Source of the DNA: CAWHMS01 sp963830495
Lineage (GTDB): Bacteria > Actinomycetota > Actinomycetes > Propionibacteriales > Nocardioidaceae
Assembly: GCA_963830495.1 (NCBI GenBank)
Contig: CAWHMS010000002.1
Location: 310,001-374,000 of the forward strand
Direction of reading: 5' to 3'
Length of the DNA: 64,000 bases
A model generated the notes under the pieces. That model worked only from the letters and a program-made list of their open reading frames with translations. It ran no database searches and was not told the DNA's origin. The stretch's first letter is position 1. Each line of letters opens with the position of its first letter. Positions 15,886-24,298 of the stretch are shown here, one piece after another. The translations under genes and the position numbers were made by a program.

Positions 15886-18162
15886 GTGAGCAACATGCAG
15901 CCGCCACCGAGCGGCCCTGAACCAAGGCGCCCGCGCGCCGCCGGCAGCCGCAAGGCCGGCTCCCGGCGGGCTGCCTCGGCGGCCCCTGCCACACGCGGTG
16001 CCAAGGCGAAGCGGATCGCCAAGAAGACCCTGAAGTGGACGCTGATCCTCGGGTTCGTCGGCTCGCTGGCGGCCGCGATCACCGTATACATCGCCTATCG
16101 CATGGTCGACATCCCGGACCCGAACACGGACTTCCAGGCCCAGACGACCACGGTGTACTACTCCGACGGCAAGCACGTGCTGGGGCAGTTCGCCGTGCAG
16201 AACCGGACCAGCATCGACCTCGAGGAGATGCCCCCGCACGTGCGCGACGCCGTGATCGCCGCCGAAAACCGCTCGTTCTACTCCGACAGCGGGCTGGACT
16301 TCACCGGCATGGCGCGTGCCGCCTGGAGCAACTTCACCACCGACAACACCCAGGGTGCGTCGACCATCACACAGCAGTACGTGAAGATCCTCTACCTGTC
16401 GCAGGAGCGCACCTATACGCGCAAGGTCAAGGAGGCACTGCTGGCGGTCAAGATCCAGAACGAGCTCTCCAAGGACGAGATCCTCGAGGGCTATCTGAAC
16501 ACGATCTACTTCGGTCGCGGCGCTTACGGGATCCAGGCCGCGGCAGAGGCGTACTTCGACAAGGACGCCAACGACTTGACCGTCGCCGAGGGCGCCGTGC
16601 TCGCCTCGGTCCTCAACTCTCCAGGCACCTTCGATCCAGCGCTGGGCAAGGAGAATCGCGTCCGGCTGCTGGACCGCTACCACTACGTTCTCGACGGCAT
16701 GGTCGAGATGGACAAGCTCGACGAAGCACAGGCGGAGCGGTTGGCCCGACGCCTGCCGCCGTTCCCCGAGATCAAGGAGCAGTCCGCCTACGGCGGCCAG
16801 AAGGGATACCTGCTCACCCTGGTCGAGAGGGAGCTGCGGGCTCAGAACTTCACCGACGACCAGATCAACGGCGGCGGCCTGACCGTGGTCACGACGCTCG
16901 ACTGGGACGACCAACGGGCCGCGAAGGAAGCTGTCGCGGAGGTTCGGCCGCGGGGCAAGAAGCAGCTGCACGTCGCGCTGAGCTCCGTCGAGCCGGGCAC
17001 GGGCGCACTGCGCGCCATGATCGGCGGGAAGGACTACCTCGGCGACGAGAAGCAGGCGCAGCTCAACTGGGCGTTGGCGGGAGCCCAGCCGGGGTCGTCC
17101 TTCAAGCCGTTCGCGCTAACTGCGGGGCTCAAGGACGGGTTCACCCTGCGCGACACCTTCGACGGCAACTCGCCGTATGTCTTCCCGGACGGGCTGGAGA
17201 TCGAGAACCAGGGTGAGGCGGCCGGCCAGTCCTTCGGTTTGGTGAACATGGTCACGGCGACCGCTGAGTCGGTCAACACGGCGTACATCGACATGACGGT
17301 GCAGATGGAGGACGGCCCGGAGAAGGTCGTCGACGCCGCCGTCGCGGCTGGCATCCCGCGCTCGTCTGGGGACCTGGAGGCGCGCATCGACGTCGGCCTC
17401 GGTGGGGCGGTGGTGTCCAACGTCGAGATGGCCGAGGGCTACGCGACCTTCGCCGCCAGGGGCGTGCAAGCCGATTGGTACGTCATCGAGAAGGTCAGCG
17501 ACTCCGAGGGGTCGCTGTACAAGCACCCGGACACGAGCGAGCGCGCATTCTCCGACGACATCATGAGCAATGTCAGCTACGCGCTCCAGCAGGTCATCGA
17601 GGACGGTACCGGCACCGACGCCCAGGCGTTGAACCGGCCCGCCGCGGGGAAGACCGGGACGGCGACCGATGACGACGGCCGGGTGTCCTCGTCGTGGTTC
17701 GTCGGGTACACGCCGCAGCTCTCGACAGCAGTGATGTACGTGCGCGGGGACGGCAACGACCCGCTCGACGGCTACCTGGACTCGTTCTACGGCGGGGACT
17801 ATCCGACCGAGACATGGACGACGTACATGAAGGCGGCCCTGAAGGGCGAGGAGGTGCTCGACTTCCCCGAGCCGGCTGAGCTGCAAGGAGTCGAACCGAC
17901 GTACGTGCCGCCGCCGACGACCGTGGCACCGCCCACCACTACCGAGCCGAGTACGACGGAGCCGACGACCACCGAGCCGACGACCACCGAGCCGAGTACG
18001 ACGGAGCCGACGACCACCGAGCCGAGTACGACGGAGCCGACGACCACCGAGCCGAGTACCACGGAGCCGTCGCCCACCGAGCCGACCGAGCCCACCACGC
18101 CGCCGACGACGCCACCGGGCACGCCGCCGACGACGCGAACACAGGCCGCACCCGGCGGCTGA
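15886..18162 (+). CDS. ponA: bifunctional class A penicillin-binding protein
   Basis: The 758-residue protein polymerises lipid II and cross-links peptidoglycan at the outer membrane face. After a basic Ala/Arg-rich cytoplasmic tail comes a membrane helix (about residues 45-68), a GT51 transglycosylase domain with catalytic E127 in AAENRSFY and the GASTITQQYVK motif, and a transpeptidase domain with S404-x-x-K407 in GSSFKPF and a KTG motif in AAGKTGTATD. The GTG start at 15886 follows aggaaag; upstream in-frame codons are low-complexity. The C terminus is a Pro/Thr/Glu tandem repeat tail. Matches Rv0050 in order. Confidence 0.95.
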   Translation: MSNMQPPPSGPEPRRPRAAGSRKAGSRRAASAAPATRGAKAKRIAKKTLKWTLILGFVGSLAAAITVYIAYRMVDIPDPNTDFQAQTTTVYYSDGKHVLGQFAVQNRTSIDLEEMPPHVRDAVIAAENRSFYSDSGLDFTGMARAAWSNFTTDNTQGASTITQQYVKILYLSQERTYTRKVKEALLAVKIQNELSKDEILEGYLNTIYFGRGAYGIQAAAEAYFDKDANDLTVAEGAVLASVLNSPGTFDPALGKENRVRLLDRYHYVLDGMVEMDKLDEAQAERLARRLPPFPEIKEQSAYGGQKGYLLTLVERELRAQNFTDDQINGGGLTVVTTLDWDDQRAAKEAVAEVRPRGKKQLHVALSSVEPGTGALRAMIGGKDYLGDEKQAQLNWALAGAQPGSSFKPFALTAGLKDGFTLRDTFDGNSPYVFPDGLEIENQGEAAGQSFGLVNMVTATAESVNTAYIDMTVQMEDGPEKVVDAAVAAGIPRSSGDLEARIDVGLGGAVVSNVEMAEGYATFAARGVQADWYVIEKVSDSEGSLYKHPDTSERAFSDDIMSNVSYALQQVIEDGTGTDAQALNRPAAGKTGTATDDDGRVSSSWFVGYTPQLSTAVMYVRGDGNDPLDGYLDSFYGGDYPTETWTTYMKAALKGEEVLDFPEPAELQGVEPTYVPPPTTVAPPTTTEPSTTEPTTTEPTTTEPSTTEPTTTEPSTTEPTTTEPSTTEPSPTEPTEPTTPPTTPPGTPPTTRTQAAPGG
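17935..18092 (+). repeat. tandem repeats encoding the TTEP tail of PonA
   Basis: Alternating 15-nt units based on gagccgagtacgacg and gagccgacgaccacc encode repeated TTTEP and STTEP pentapeptides. The near-identical units at DNA level suggest recent expansion by slippage, so length probably varies between strains. The encoded tail is probably an extended wall-spanning segment. Confidence 0.8.
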
Positions 18163-18217
18163 CCCGGTTCGGCGGGACGGAGCGCTCGTCGCGCCACCAG
18201 ACCGGCGGCGGGACGGG

Positions 18218-19747
18218 ATGAGGCACGATGAATGCGTGCCGTTCCCGATGTCCGCCCGCACCGACGACGACACGGTCGCGCCGACCCTGACCGACCCGCT
18301 CGCCCGAGCGGCGTCGGCCGCGAGCGGGGGCCCGATCGGCCGCCATGCCAGGACCCGGCAGAGCTGGTGGTCACCCGTGCGAGTGGTGCTGGTCGTGGCC
18401 ACCCTGATGTTCGGGCTGGGGATCGTGCAGAAGTCACCCTGCGTTGTCGAGGACTGGGCCGATGCTGCATCCCCGCTGGCGTTCTCGCACCTGTGCTACT
18501 CCGACATCCAGTACCTGTACGCCGGCCGCGGGCTCGCCGAGGGGATCTTCCCCTACACGCCCGTCGACGACCTGCCAGCCATCAAGCAGCCGGTCGATGA
18601 GTCCGAGGAACGCAGCCTGACCATCGAGTACCCGGTGCTCACCGGGCTGTGGATGGGTGCTGCAGGCATCCTCACGCAGTCACTGGGCAGGGCGCCTGAC
18701 GTCTCGGACCTCTCGCACTCTGCGGTGGCGGGGAATCTCGACGTCCAGCACGACAGCGCCATCTTCTGGGGCGTCAATGCGGTCGGCTTCCTGTTCTGCC
18801 TGCTGATCGCGCTCGCACTGCTCGTGCGGGCTCAGCCGCGACGGCCCTGGGATGCGATGCTGATCGCGGCCGCGCCGGTCCTCCCGCTCGCAGCGATGAT
18901 CAACTGGGACCTGATCGCGATCGCGTTCGTGGCCGCGATGATCTGGGCCTGGGCGACGGGGCGGCCCGTCCTGACGGGCGTGTTCATCGGGCTCGGCGCC
19001 GCCACCAAGCTCTACCCGCTGTTCTTCCTGGGGCCACTGCTGGTGCTGTGCCTGCGCGAACGGCGGATGAGCAGCTGGGTGCAGACGGCCATGGCGGCCG
19101 CGGTGGCGTGGCTTGCTGTCAACCTGCCCATCTATCTGTACTCGCCGGATGCCTATCTGTGGTTCTGGCGGTTCAACTCCGACCGTGGACCTGACTTCGG
19201 GTCGTTCTGGCTGGTGGCGTCCAACTACGGGTGGACGGCGTCGTCGGACGTGATCAATGCGACGACGTGGATCTTCTTCGGACTTGCCTGTGTGGCGATC
19301 GGCCTGCTCGGCCTGCTCGCGCCGCGCCGACCACGACTGGTGCAGCTGATGTTCCTCGTCGTGGTGGCCTTCCTGCTGGTCAACAAGGTCTACTCGCCGC
19401 AGTACGTGTTGTGGTTGCTGCCGTTTGCCGCGCTGGCCCGCCCGCGGTGGCGCGACATGCTGATCTGGCAGGCCTGCGAGGTCTTCTACTTCTTCGCGAT
19501 CTGGATGCACATCGCCAACTTCTTCGTGCCTGCCGGTGCCGAGGACTGGGCCTACGCCCTGGCCGTGCTCGTGCGGGTGGCGGGTCAGCTCTTCTTGGTG
19601 GTGCTCGTCATACGGGACATCTTCTATCCGTGGTACGACCCGGTGCGGTCCGATGGACTCTCCGACGACCCGCTCGGCGGCATCCTCGACGGCGGGATCG
19701 ATGCGGAGGTGCATGCCCTCCGGCCGGTGGCCCGGTCCCTCAGCTGA
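18218..19747 (+). CDS. GT87-family polyprenol-dependent glycosyltransferase (DUF2029)
   Basis: A multi-pass membrane protein of up to 509 residues. Landmarks of GT-C type family 87 enzymes are the first outer loop SHLCYSDIQYLYAGRGLAEGIFPYTP with acidic residues, and GLGAATKLYPLFFLGPLLVLC, where the K-LYP motif is characteristic. Such enzymes move mannose or another sugar from a polyprenyl-phosphate donor to an envelope glycolipid on the outer side of the membrane. The ATG at 18218, GTG at 18236 and ATG at 18248 are all in frame; the GTG has gaggcacg upstream. Position after ponA matches Rv0051. Confidence 0.8.
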   Translation: MRHDECVPFPMSARTDDDTVAPTLTDPLARAASAASGGPIGRHARTRQSWWSPVRVVLVVATLMFGLGIVQKSPCVVEDWADAASPLAFSHLCYSDIQYLYAGRGLAEGIFPYTPVDDLPAIKQPVDESEERSLTIEYPVLTGLWMGAAGILTQSLGRAPDVSDLSHSAVAGNLDVQHDSAIFWGVNAVGFLFCLLIALALLVRAQPRRPWDAMLIAAAPVLPLAAMINWDLIAIAFVAAMIWAWATGRPVLTGVFIGLGAATKLYPLFFLGPLLVLCLRERRMSSWVQTAMAAAVAWLAVNLPIYLYSPDAYLWFWRFNSDRGPDFGSFWLVASNYGWTASSDVINATTWIFFGLACVAIGLLGLLAPRRPRLVQLMFLVVVAFLLVNKVYSPQYVLWLLPFAALARPRWRDMLIWQACEVFYFFAIWMHIANFFVPAGAEDWAYALAVLVRVAGQLFLVVLVIRDIFYPWYDPVRSDGLSDDPLGGILDGGIDAEVHALRPVARSLS

Positions 19748-19783
19748 CCTCGACTGAGTCGCTCGAGCCGAGTTCGACGTGGT

Positions 19784-19825
19784 CGCTCAGCTGATGTCGA
19801 CACGGGCGCTCAGCTGATGTCGACA
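19784..19825. repeat. 23-bp tandem duplication between the GT87 gene and the racemase-like gene
   Basis: cgctcagctgatgtcgaca is present at 19784-19802 and 19807-19825. The second copy contains the stop codon and last codons of the leftward alanine-racemase-like gene; the first copy lies just past it. The geometry is the same as at the pcnA and marR 3' ends. Confidence 0.75.
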
Positions 19826-20823
19826 TGGTCGAAGTGGGTCGTGGTGAAGCGCACCTGGACCTCGACCTCGTCACCCACCTCGGGGCAGGTCGCGCCGTCC
19901 GGGAGGAAGACCATGCTCACCTGCATGTGTGGCGGCTCGACGAACCATCGCTGCTTCCCGTCGATCACGTACGGCGAGAGGGCCCGGCCGACGGCGTCGA
20001 GGCCGCCACGTGCCACCGAGACCGCCCGCTGCCGCACCGTGCTCGCAGGTGTCGGCGCCTCCAACCCGACACCGTGTGCCGTACCGCCGGACACCACCAG
20101 GATCGACCCGTCCCGCATGATCCGGCGCTGGCGGTAGCCGACGCGGTCACCGGCATGAACGCGATGGATGTCCAGCACGGTGCCCCGAGGCCGCAGCGCC
20201 TCGCGGTCCCCCAGCCAGAGCCCGGTGCCAACGCGCGGGCGGAACTCGATCTCCGGGTGGTGGGCGGTCAACGACTCGAGCTCGGTCGCGGCGAGGTGCG
20301 ACACGAACCACCGCGCAGCCGGGGCGGTGGCCAGCCATCGCTCCACCTCGACGAGGTGACCGGTGCCGAGCGGTAGATGGAGCGCATGTCCCTCGACGCG
20401 CACACCTCGGGCGCGGCCGGCCGCCGCGAACTCGGCTGCCGTGAAGCCGTGCCGGTGCATGGACGTCAGTGCCTCGAGCACGACCCTCGGAGTGTCGGCG
20501 CGGCTGCCAAGCGCCTCGAGGTCTGCCGGCCTGCCGACGGTGTGGATGATGCGCGGGTCGTGCCCGAGGTCCGGCAGGAACGGGCGCCATGGCTCCAGCA
20601 CCAGGATGTCGCCGCCGAAGCGCTGCTCGACCTGCGCCACTTCGGCGTAGGTGCCCACGGCGATGGTGTCGAGGCCGAGCCAGCTCACGCGACGCGCCAG
20701 CCGGCCGATGGTGAAGCCGTACCCGGTGCCCTTGGCCACCGGAATGATGCCGGGAGATGCGGTGACCGTGCCGGACAGGTGCGCACGCCAGCGCGGCCCG
20801 TCGACGTACAGCGTCAATGGCAT
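19810..20823 (-). CDS. alanine racemase N-terminal-fold protein (PLP-dependent, amino-acid racemase-like)
   Basis: The 337-residue protein starts at ATG 20823. VAKGTGYGFTIGRLA near residue 38 resembles the PLP-lysine segment VKANAYGHG of alanine racemase, and PRVVLEALTSMHRHGFTAAE and FVSHLAATE follow the barrel. The C-terminal beta domain (GDRVGYRQRRIMRDGSILVVSGGTAHGVG) is also of racemase type. It sits 23 bp downstream of a FemX-like gene on the same strand, so a role in making or handling D- or unusual amino acids for peptidoglycan is plausible. It differs enough from classic Alr that the substrate is open. Confidence 0.7.
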   Translation of the reverse strand: MPLTLYVDGPRWRAHLSGTVTASPGIIPVAKGTGYGFTIGRLARRVSWLGLDTIAVGTYAEVAQVEQRFGGDILVLEPWRPFLPDLGHDPRIIHTVGRPADLEALGSRADTPRVVLEALTSMHRHGFTAAEFAAAGRARGVRVEGHALHLPLGTGHLVEVERWLATAPAARWFVSHLAATELESLTAHHPEIEFRPRVGTGLWLGDREALRPRGTVLDIHRVHAGDRVGYRQRRIMRDGSILVVSGGTAHGVGLEAPTPASTVRQRAVSVARGGLDAVGRALSPYVIDGKQRWFVEPPHMQVSMVFLPDGATCPEVGDEVEVQVRFTTTHFDHVDIS

Positions 20824-20846
20824 GTCTGCTCCTGCCCGTCCCCGGC

Positions 20847-21962
20847 TCAGCGCCGCTTCAGGTAGAGGTCGAATGCCTTGTAGAGCACGCGGTTGAGGGG
20901 CAGGTCCCACTCGCCGACGTACTCGACCGCTTCACCACCGGTGCCGACCTTGAACTGGATCAGACCGATGTGCGGGTCGTTCGGGTCGAGGGTCTCGGTG
21001 ATGCCGCGGAGGTCGTAGACGCTGGCACCAGCCGCGAGCGCGTCGCGCATCATCTGCCACTGCACCGCATTGGAGCCCCGTACGTCGCGCTTCTCGGACG
21101 AGGAAGCGCCGTAGGAGTACCACACGTGCCGACCGACCCGGACCCAGATCGTCGCGGCGACGAGGTCGCCTTCGTGGCGCGCCAGGTAGAGCCTGATCCG
21201 GTCGCCGTCCTCGGCCTGGAGCGCGCGGAACATCGTCTGGAAGTAGTCGAGCGGGCGGGGGCAGAAGTGGTCGCGAGCAGCGGTCTCAGCATACAGCTCG
21301 TGGAACGCAGCCAGGTCGTCCTGCGTGCCTGTCGTGACGACTACGCCGGACTTCTCCGCCTTCTTGATGTTGCGGCGCCACAGCTGGTTCATCCCGGCGA
21401 GCAGGTCCTCCTCGGTGCGGCCGGAGAGCGGTACCCAGAACACGTACTGCGGTTGGCCGGCGCTGAAGCCGCCCTCCGACGTCACCGGTCGCCAGCCTCC
21501 GGAGCGGAGCACGGCTTGGACCTCTCCACCGTGTTCGGCCCGCGTGTCGGGCGGCACGTCAGCGAGCCGGGCATGGGTGTCCGCGGAGATCGCCGTCTTG
21601 ACCGTCGCCGCAGTCCAGGTGCGGCTTACGACCGGAGGACCCATCCGTACGGCGAAGGCGCCGCGCCCGCGCAGGTGCTCGACCATGGCGGAGAGCAGCT
21701 CGTCGAGATCGGGCGCGGACCAGTCGAGCAGGGGTCCTTCTGGAAGGTAGGCCAGCGATCGCCTCAGCCGCGGGAGCTGCCGGAACAAGACCAGCCCGGC
21801 ACCGACCAGCGTGGAGTCGCGGAAGAAGCCGATCGACTCCCGCCGCCACTCGCTCTTGACCTCACCCCAGGCCGGAGTCTGGAGGAAGCTCGCGCTCGGC
21901 CGGGTGGCGACGAAGTCCACGTGCTCGGCGGTCGTGATGGGGCGCACGCGGATCTGACTCAC
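20847..21962 (-). CDS. FemAB/FemX-type peptidoglycan bridge aminoacyltransferase
   Basis: The 371-residue protein begins at GTG 21962 (a TTG three codons earlier is possible). Two GNAT-like lobes are visible: SFLQTPAWGEVKSEWRRE and YLPEGPLLDW in the first, and MNQLWRRNIKKAEKSGV, with ARHEGDLVAATIWVRVGRHVWYSYGASS in the second. These are characteristic of lipid II:aminoacyl-tRNA transferases that add amino acids to the peptidoglycan stem or bridge. The protein acts on lipid II at the inner membrane face. It is paired with the racemase-like gene. The amino acid used cannot be read from the sequence. Confidence 0.85.
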   Translation of the reverse strand: MSQIRVRPITTAEHVDFVATRPSASFLQTPAWGEVKSEWRRESIGFFRDSTLVGAGLVLFRQLPRLRRSLAYLPEGPLLDWSAPDLDELLSAMVEHLRGRGAFAVRMGPPVVSRTWTAATVKTAISADTHARLADVPPDTRAEHGGEVQAVLRSGGWRPVTSEGGFSAGQPQYVFWVPLSGRTEEDLLAGMNQLWRRNIKKAEKSGVVVTTGTQDDLAAFHELYAETAARDHFCPRPLDYFQTMFRALQAEDGDRIRLYLARHEGDLVAATIWVRVGRHVWYSYGASSSEKRDVRGSNAVQWQMMRDALAAGASVYDLRGITETLDPNDPHIGLIQFKVGTGGEAVEYVGEWDLPLNRVLYKAFDLYLKRR

Positions 21963-22038
21963 ACGTCGCAACGCTACCGGAGGCGGCGCATCCGCCCGCG
22001 AGCCCGTCAGGGTGGTGCGGACGCTGCGAGATGCCGCC

Positions 22039-22839
22039 TCAGTTCATGCGCTCCCGCAGCCAGGCGATGTCGGCGCCCTGACCGTCGCGACCACCGGGCG
22101 TCTCGCAGACCACCGGAGCGGCTGCGGCCCGAACCACCTGCACAAGATCGGCGGCAGCGATCTCCCCCGCGCCGAAGTTCGTGTGCCGGTCGGCGCCGGA
22201 GTCGAACGCGTCGCGCGAGTCGTTGGCGTGCACGAGGTCGATGCGTCCGGTGATGCCCCGGACCCGCTCGACCACCGTGGTGAGCTCCTCGCCGCCGGCA
22301 TGGGCGTGGCAGGTGTCCAGGCAGAAGCCGACCTGGTCGCCCCCCTCGGCTCTGCCCAGGGCCTCCCACAGCCTCGCGATCCGGTCGAGTCTGCGTGCCA
22401 TGGCGTTGTCGCCGCCAGCGGTGTTCTCGATCAGCAGCGGAACCGGCATCTCGAGCCCGTCGATGCACTTGCGCCAGTTGTCGAACCCCACCGCCGGATC
22501 GTCGTCCTTGAGGACGTGACCCCCGTGCACGATCACGCCCTTGGCCCCGATCTCGGCCGCTGCGGTGAGGTGCTGCTGGAGCAGCTTGCGGCCCGGGATG
22601 CGGATCCGGTTGTTGGTCGAGGCCACGTTGATGGGATAGGGCGAGTGGACGTAGAGGTCGATCCCCGCTGCCTCGGCTGCTGCCCGCAGCGCCGCCGCGC
22701 CGCCGTCGTACCGGATCTCCGGCCCCCGGTAGCTCTGCGGATCACCGAGGAAGAACTGCGAGAGTGTGGCCTGGCGAGCCTGCGCCTCGGCAATCGGATC
22801 GTCCTGGTCGACATGCGCGCCGATGTGCAGGGTGGTCAT
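22039..22839 (-). CDS. nfo: deoxyribonuclease IV (AP endonuclease)
   Basis: The 266-residue TIM-barrel enzyme starts at ATG 22839. It nicks DNA 5' to abasic sites in base-excision repair and uses three zinc ions. Metal-ligand motifs are present: HIGAHVDQDDP near the start, VHSPYPINVAS, GVIVHGGHV, LLIENTAGG, CLDTCHAHAGG, VHANDSRDAFDSGADRH and VCETPG near the end. All are in the usual order and spacing of Nfo. The neighbours give no operon clue beyond shared direction. Confidence 0.93.
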   Translation of the reverse strand: MTTLHIGAHVDQDDPIAEAQARQATLSQFFLGDPQSYRGPEIRYDGGAAALRAAAEAAGIDLYVHSPYPINVASTNNRIRIPGRKLLQQHLTAAAEIGAKGVIVHGGHVLKDDDPAVGFDNWRKCIDGLEMPVPLLIENTAGGDNAMARRLDRIARLWEALGRAEGGDQVGFCLDTCHAHAGGEELTTVVERVRGITGRIDLVHANDSRDAFDSGADRHTNFGAGEIAAADLVQVVRAAAAPVVCETPGGRDGQGADIAWLRERMN

Positions 22840-23498
22840 GCAGCCCACCGTAGCGGCGACGTACGACGCCGCCTGCCAGCCCGGGAGGCCCGCGCTTGGC
22901 CTTCCCGAGGGGCACCCACACCACCGACTTCACGGCCCGAATGACCGGAGATTCGCCGCGAATCGGGCAACCGCCTGTCCGCCCGACCGTGATGATGCAG
23001 TCAGGGCGTGAAGGTATGCACTGGCTGTGGATGGCCGCCGCGAGACTCGCGGCAGGCCGCAGGTGGCTCGCTGGACAGATCAAGAGGGCCGACATCAACC
23101 GTTGCTCGTCGTACGTCGGGTCCTGGCGGCGCGGGATCGTGCGCGGCGGCTCGGGCTGGTCGGTTGACCAGCCCGCGGCGCCCGAAGAGCGGCACGCACG
23201 CGTCAGCCGGCGGGGCAGCTCCACGGCCCGGCTGCACCTTCACGGTCTGGTTCGTCGTCAACGGCGATGTGAAGGCTCAGTCGAACCAGTCAGGGCCGTG
23301 ACCAAGCACCCAGGGCGTGAAGACGCCGCGCCTCCACCCAGACAATGTCGAGCCACCGAGCCACGTGTCGGACAAATCGGGCCTCGGGCAATCTCAGGGT
23401 TCGGCGGGGGAGAAACCCGATCGCGGCCCGTTGCGTCGGGCTACTAACGTGAAGGTCGGCGTTTCGTGCGAGGCGCCGCTCGTTGGCCGAGGGGAACC
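22840..23498. other. 659-bp stretch with no convincing gene
   Basis: Open frames occur on both strands but all are low-complexity Arg/Ala/Pro translations without a ribosome site or recognisable family. Short islands that read like protein, for example CTFTVWFVVNGDVKAQ on the plus strand near 23235-23300 and VKSVVWVPLGKAKRGPPG on the minus strand near 22890-22945, may be remnants of lost genes. The right part presumably carries the promoter of the ABC transporter (a TACTAACGT box is at 23442-23450). Confidence 0.5.
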
Positions 23499-24293
23499 AT
23501 GTCTGACACCGCTGTCGCCACGTCCGAGACCGTCGATTCGCGTGCAGTCGCAGCCAGGGCTGTGGATCTGTGCAAGGTGTACGGCGGGGATGCCGTCGTA
23601 CACGCACTCGACGAAGTGTCGATCGACTTCGCTGCGGGTGAGTACACCGCTGTCATGGGGCCGTCGGGCTCGGGCAAGTCGACGCTCATGCACTGCATGG
23701 CGGCGCTCGACGTCGCCACGAGCGGGCAGGTCTACCTGGGTGACCAGGAGCTGTCGCATCTGAACGACAAGCAGCTGACGAATCTCCGCCGCGACAAGAT
23801 CGGCTTCGTCTTCCAGGCCTACAACCTGGTGCCGACCCTCACCGCCGAGGAGAACATCGTGCTGCCGTTGGCGATCGCCGGCCGCAAACCGGACCCCGCC
23901 TGGTTCGACAACGTCATCGACACCGTCGACCTCAGGTCCCGCCTGAAGCACCGCCCCAACGAGCTCTCCGGTGGCCAGCAGCAGCGCGTCGCTGCCGCCA
24001 GGGCACTGGTGTCTCGGCCCGAGATCGTCTTCGCCGACGAGCCGACCGGCAATCTCGACTCGTCGTCCGGGGCGGAGGTCCTCGGCTTCTTGCGGCGCAG
24101 CGTCGACGACCACGGGCAGACCATCGTGATGGTGACGCACGACCCGATCGCGGCGGCGTACACCGACCGAGTGATCTTCCTCGCCGACGGTAAGGTCGTC
24201 GACGAGCTGCGCAACCCCACGTCTGACCGGGTGCTCGAGGAGATGAAGTACCTCACCGCCCGAGCGGTGGCGGGCACGGCGGCGGAGGCCTGA
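23499..24293 (+). CDS. ABC transporter ATP-binding protein (MacB/LolD type)
   Basis: The 264-residue ATPase starts at ATG 23499 after gagggga. It has Walker A GPSGSGKST, the Q-loop VFQAYNLVPTLTAEEN, the signature LSGGQQQRV, Walker B IVFADEPTGNLDS and the switch histidine in VTHD. The lolD-like Q-loop and D-loop features place it with the mechanotransmission-type exporters that partner FtsX-fold permeases. The permease gene begins 5 bp downstream. Likely exports or extracts a lipophilic or peptide substrate; identity unknown. Confidence 0.93.
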   Translation: MSDTAVATSETVDSRAVAARAVDLCKVYGGDAVVHALDEVSIDFAAGEYTAVMGPSGSGKSTLMHCMAALDVATSGQVYLGDQELSHLNDKQLTNLRRDKIGFVFQAYNLVPTLTAEENIVLPLAIAGRKPDPAWFDNVIDTVDLRSRLKHRPNELSGGQQQRVAAARALVSRPEIVFADEPTGNLDSSSGAEVLGFLRRSVDDHGQTIVMVTHDPIAAAYTDRVIFLADGKVVDELRNPTSDRVLEEMKYLTARAVAGTAAEA

Positions 24294-24298
24294 GCCCC

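Noticed and set aside
20817..22253. 478-aa plus-strand frame
   Set aside because: Opposite the FemX-like gene; composition is shadow-like.
22896..23447. ORFs in the 22840-23498 gap
   Set aside because: No ribosome site, family or consistent codon use; some short islands may be remnants but cannot be claimed as genes.
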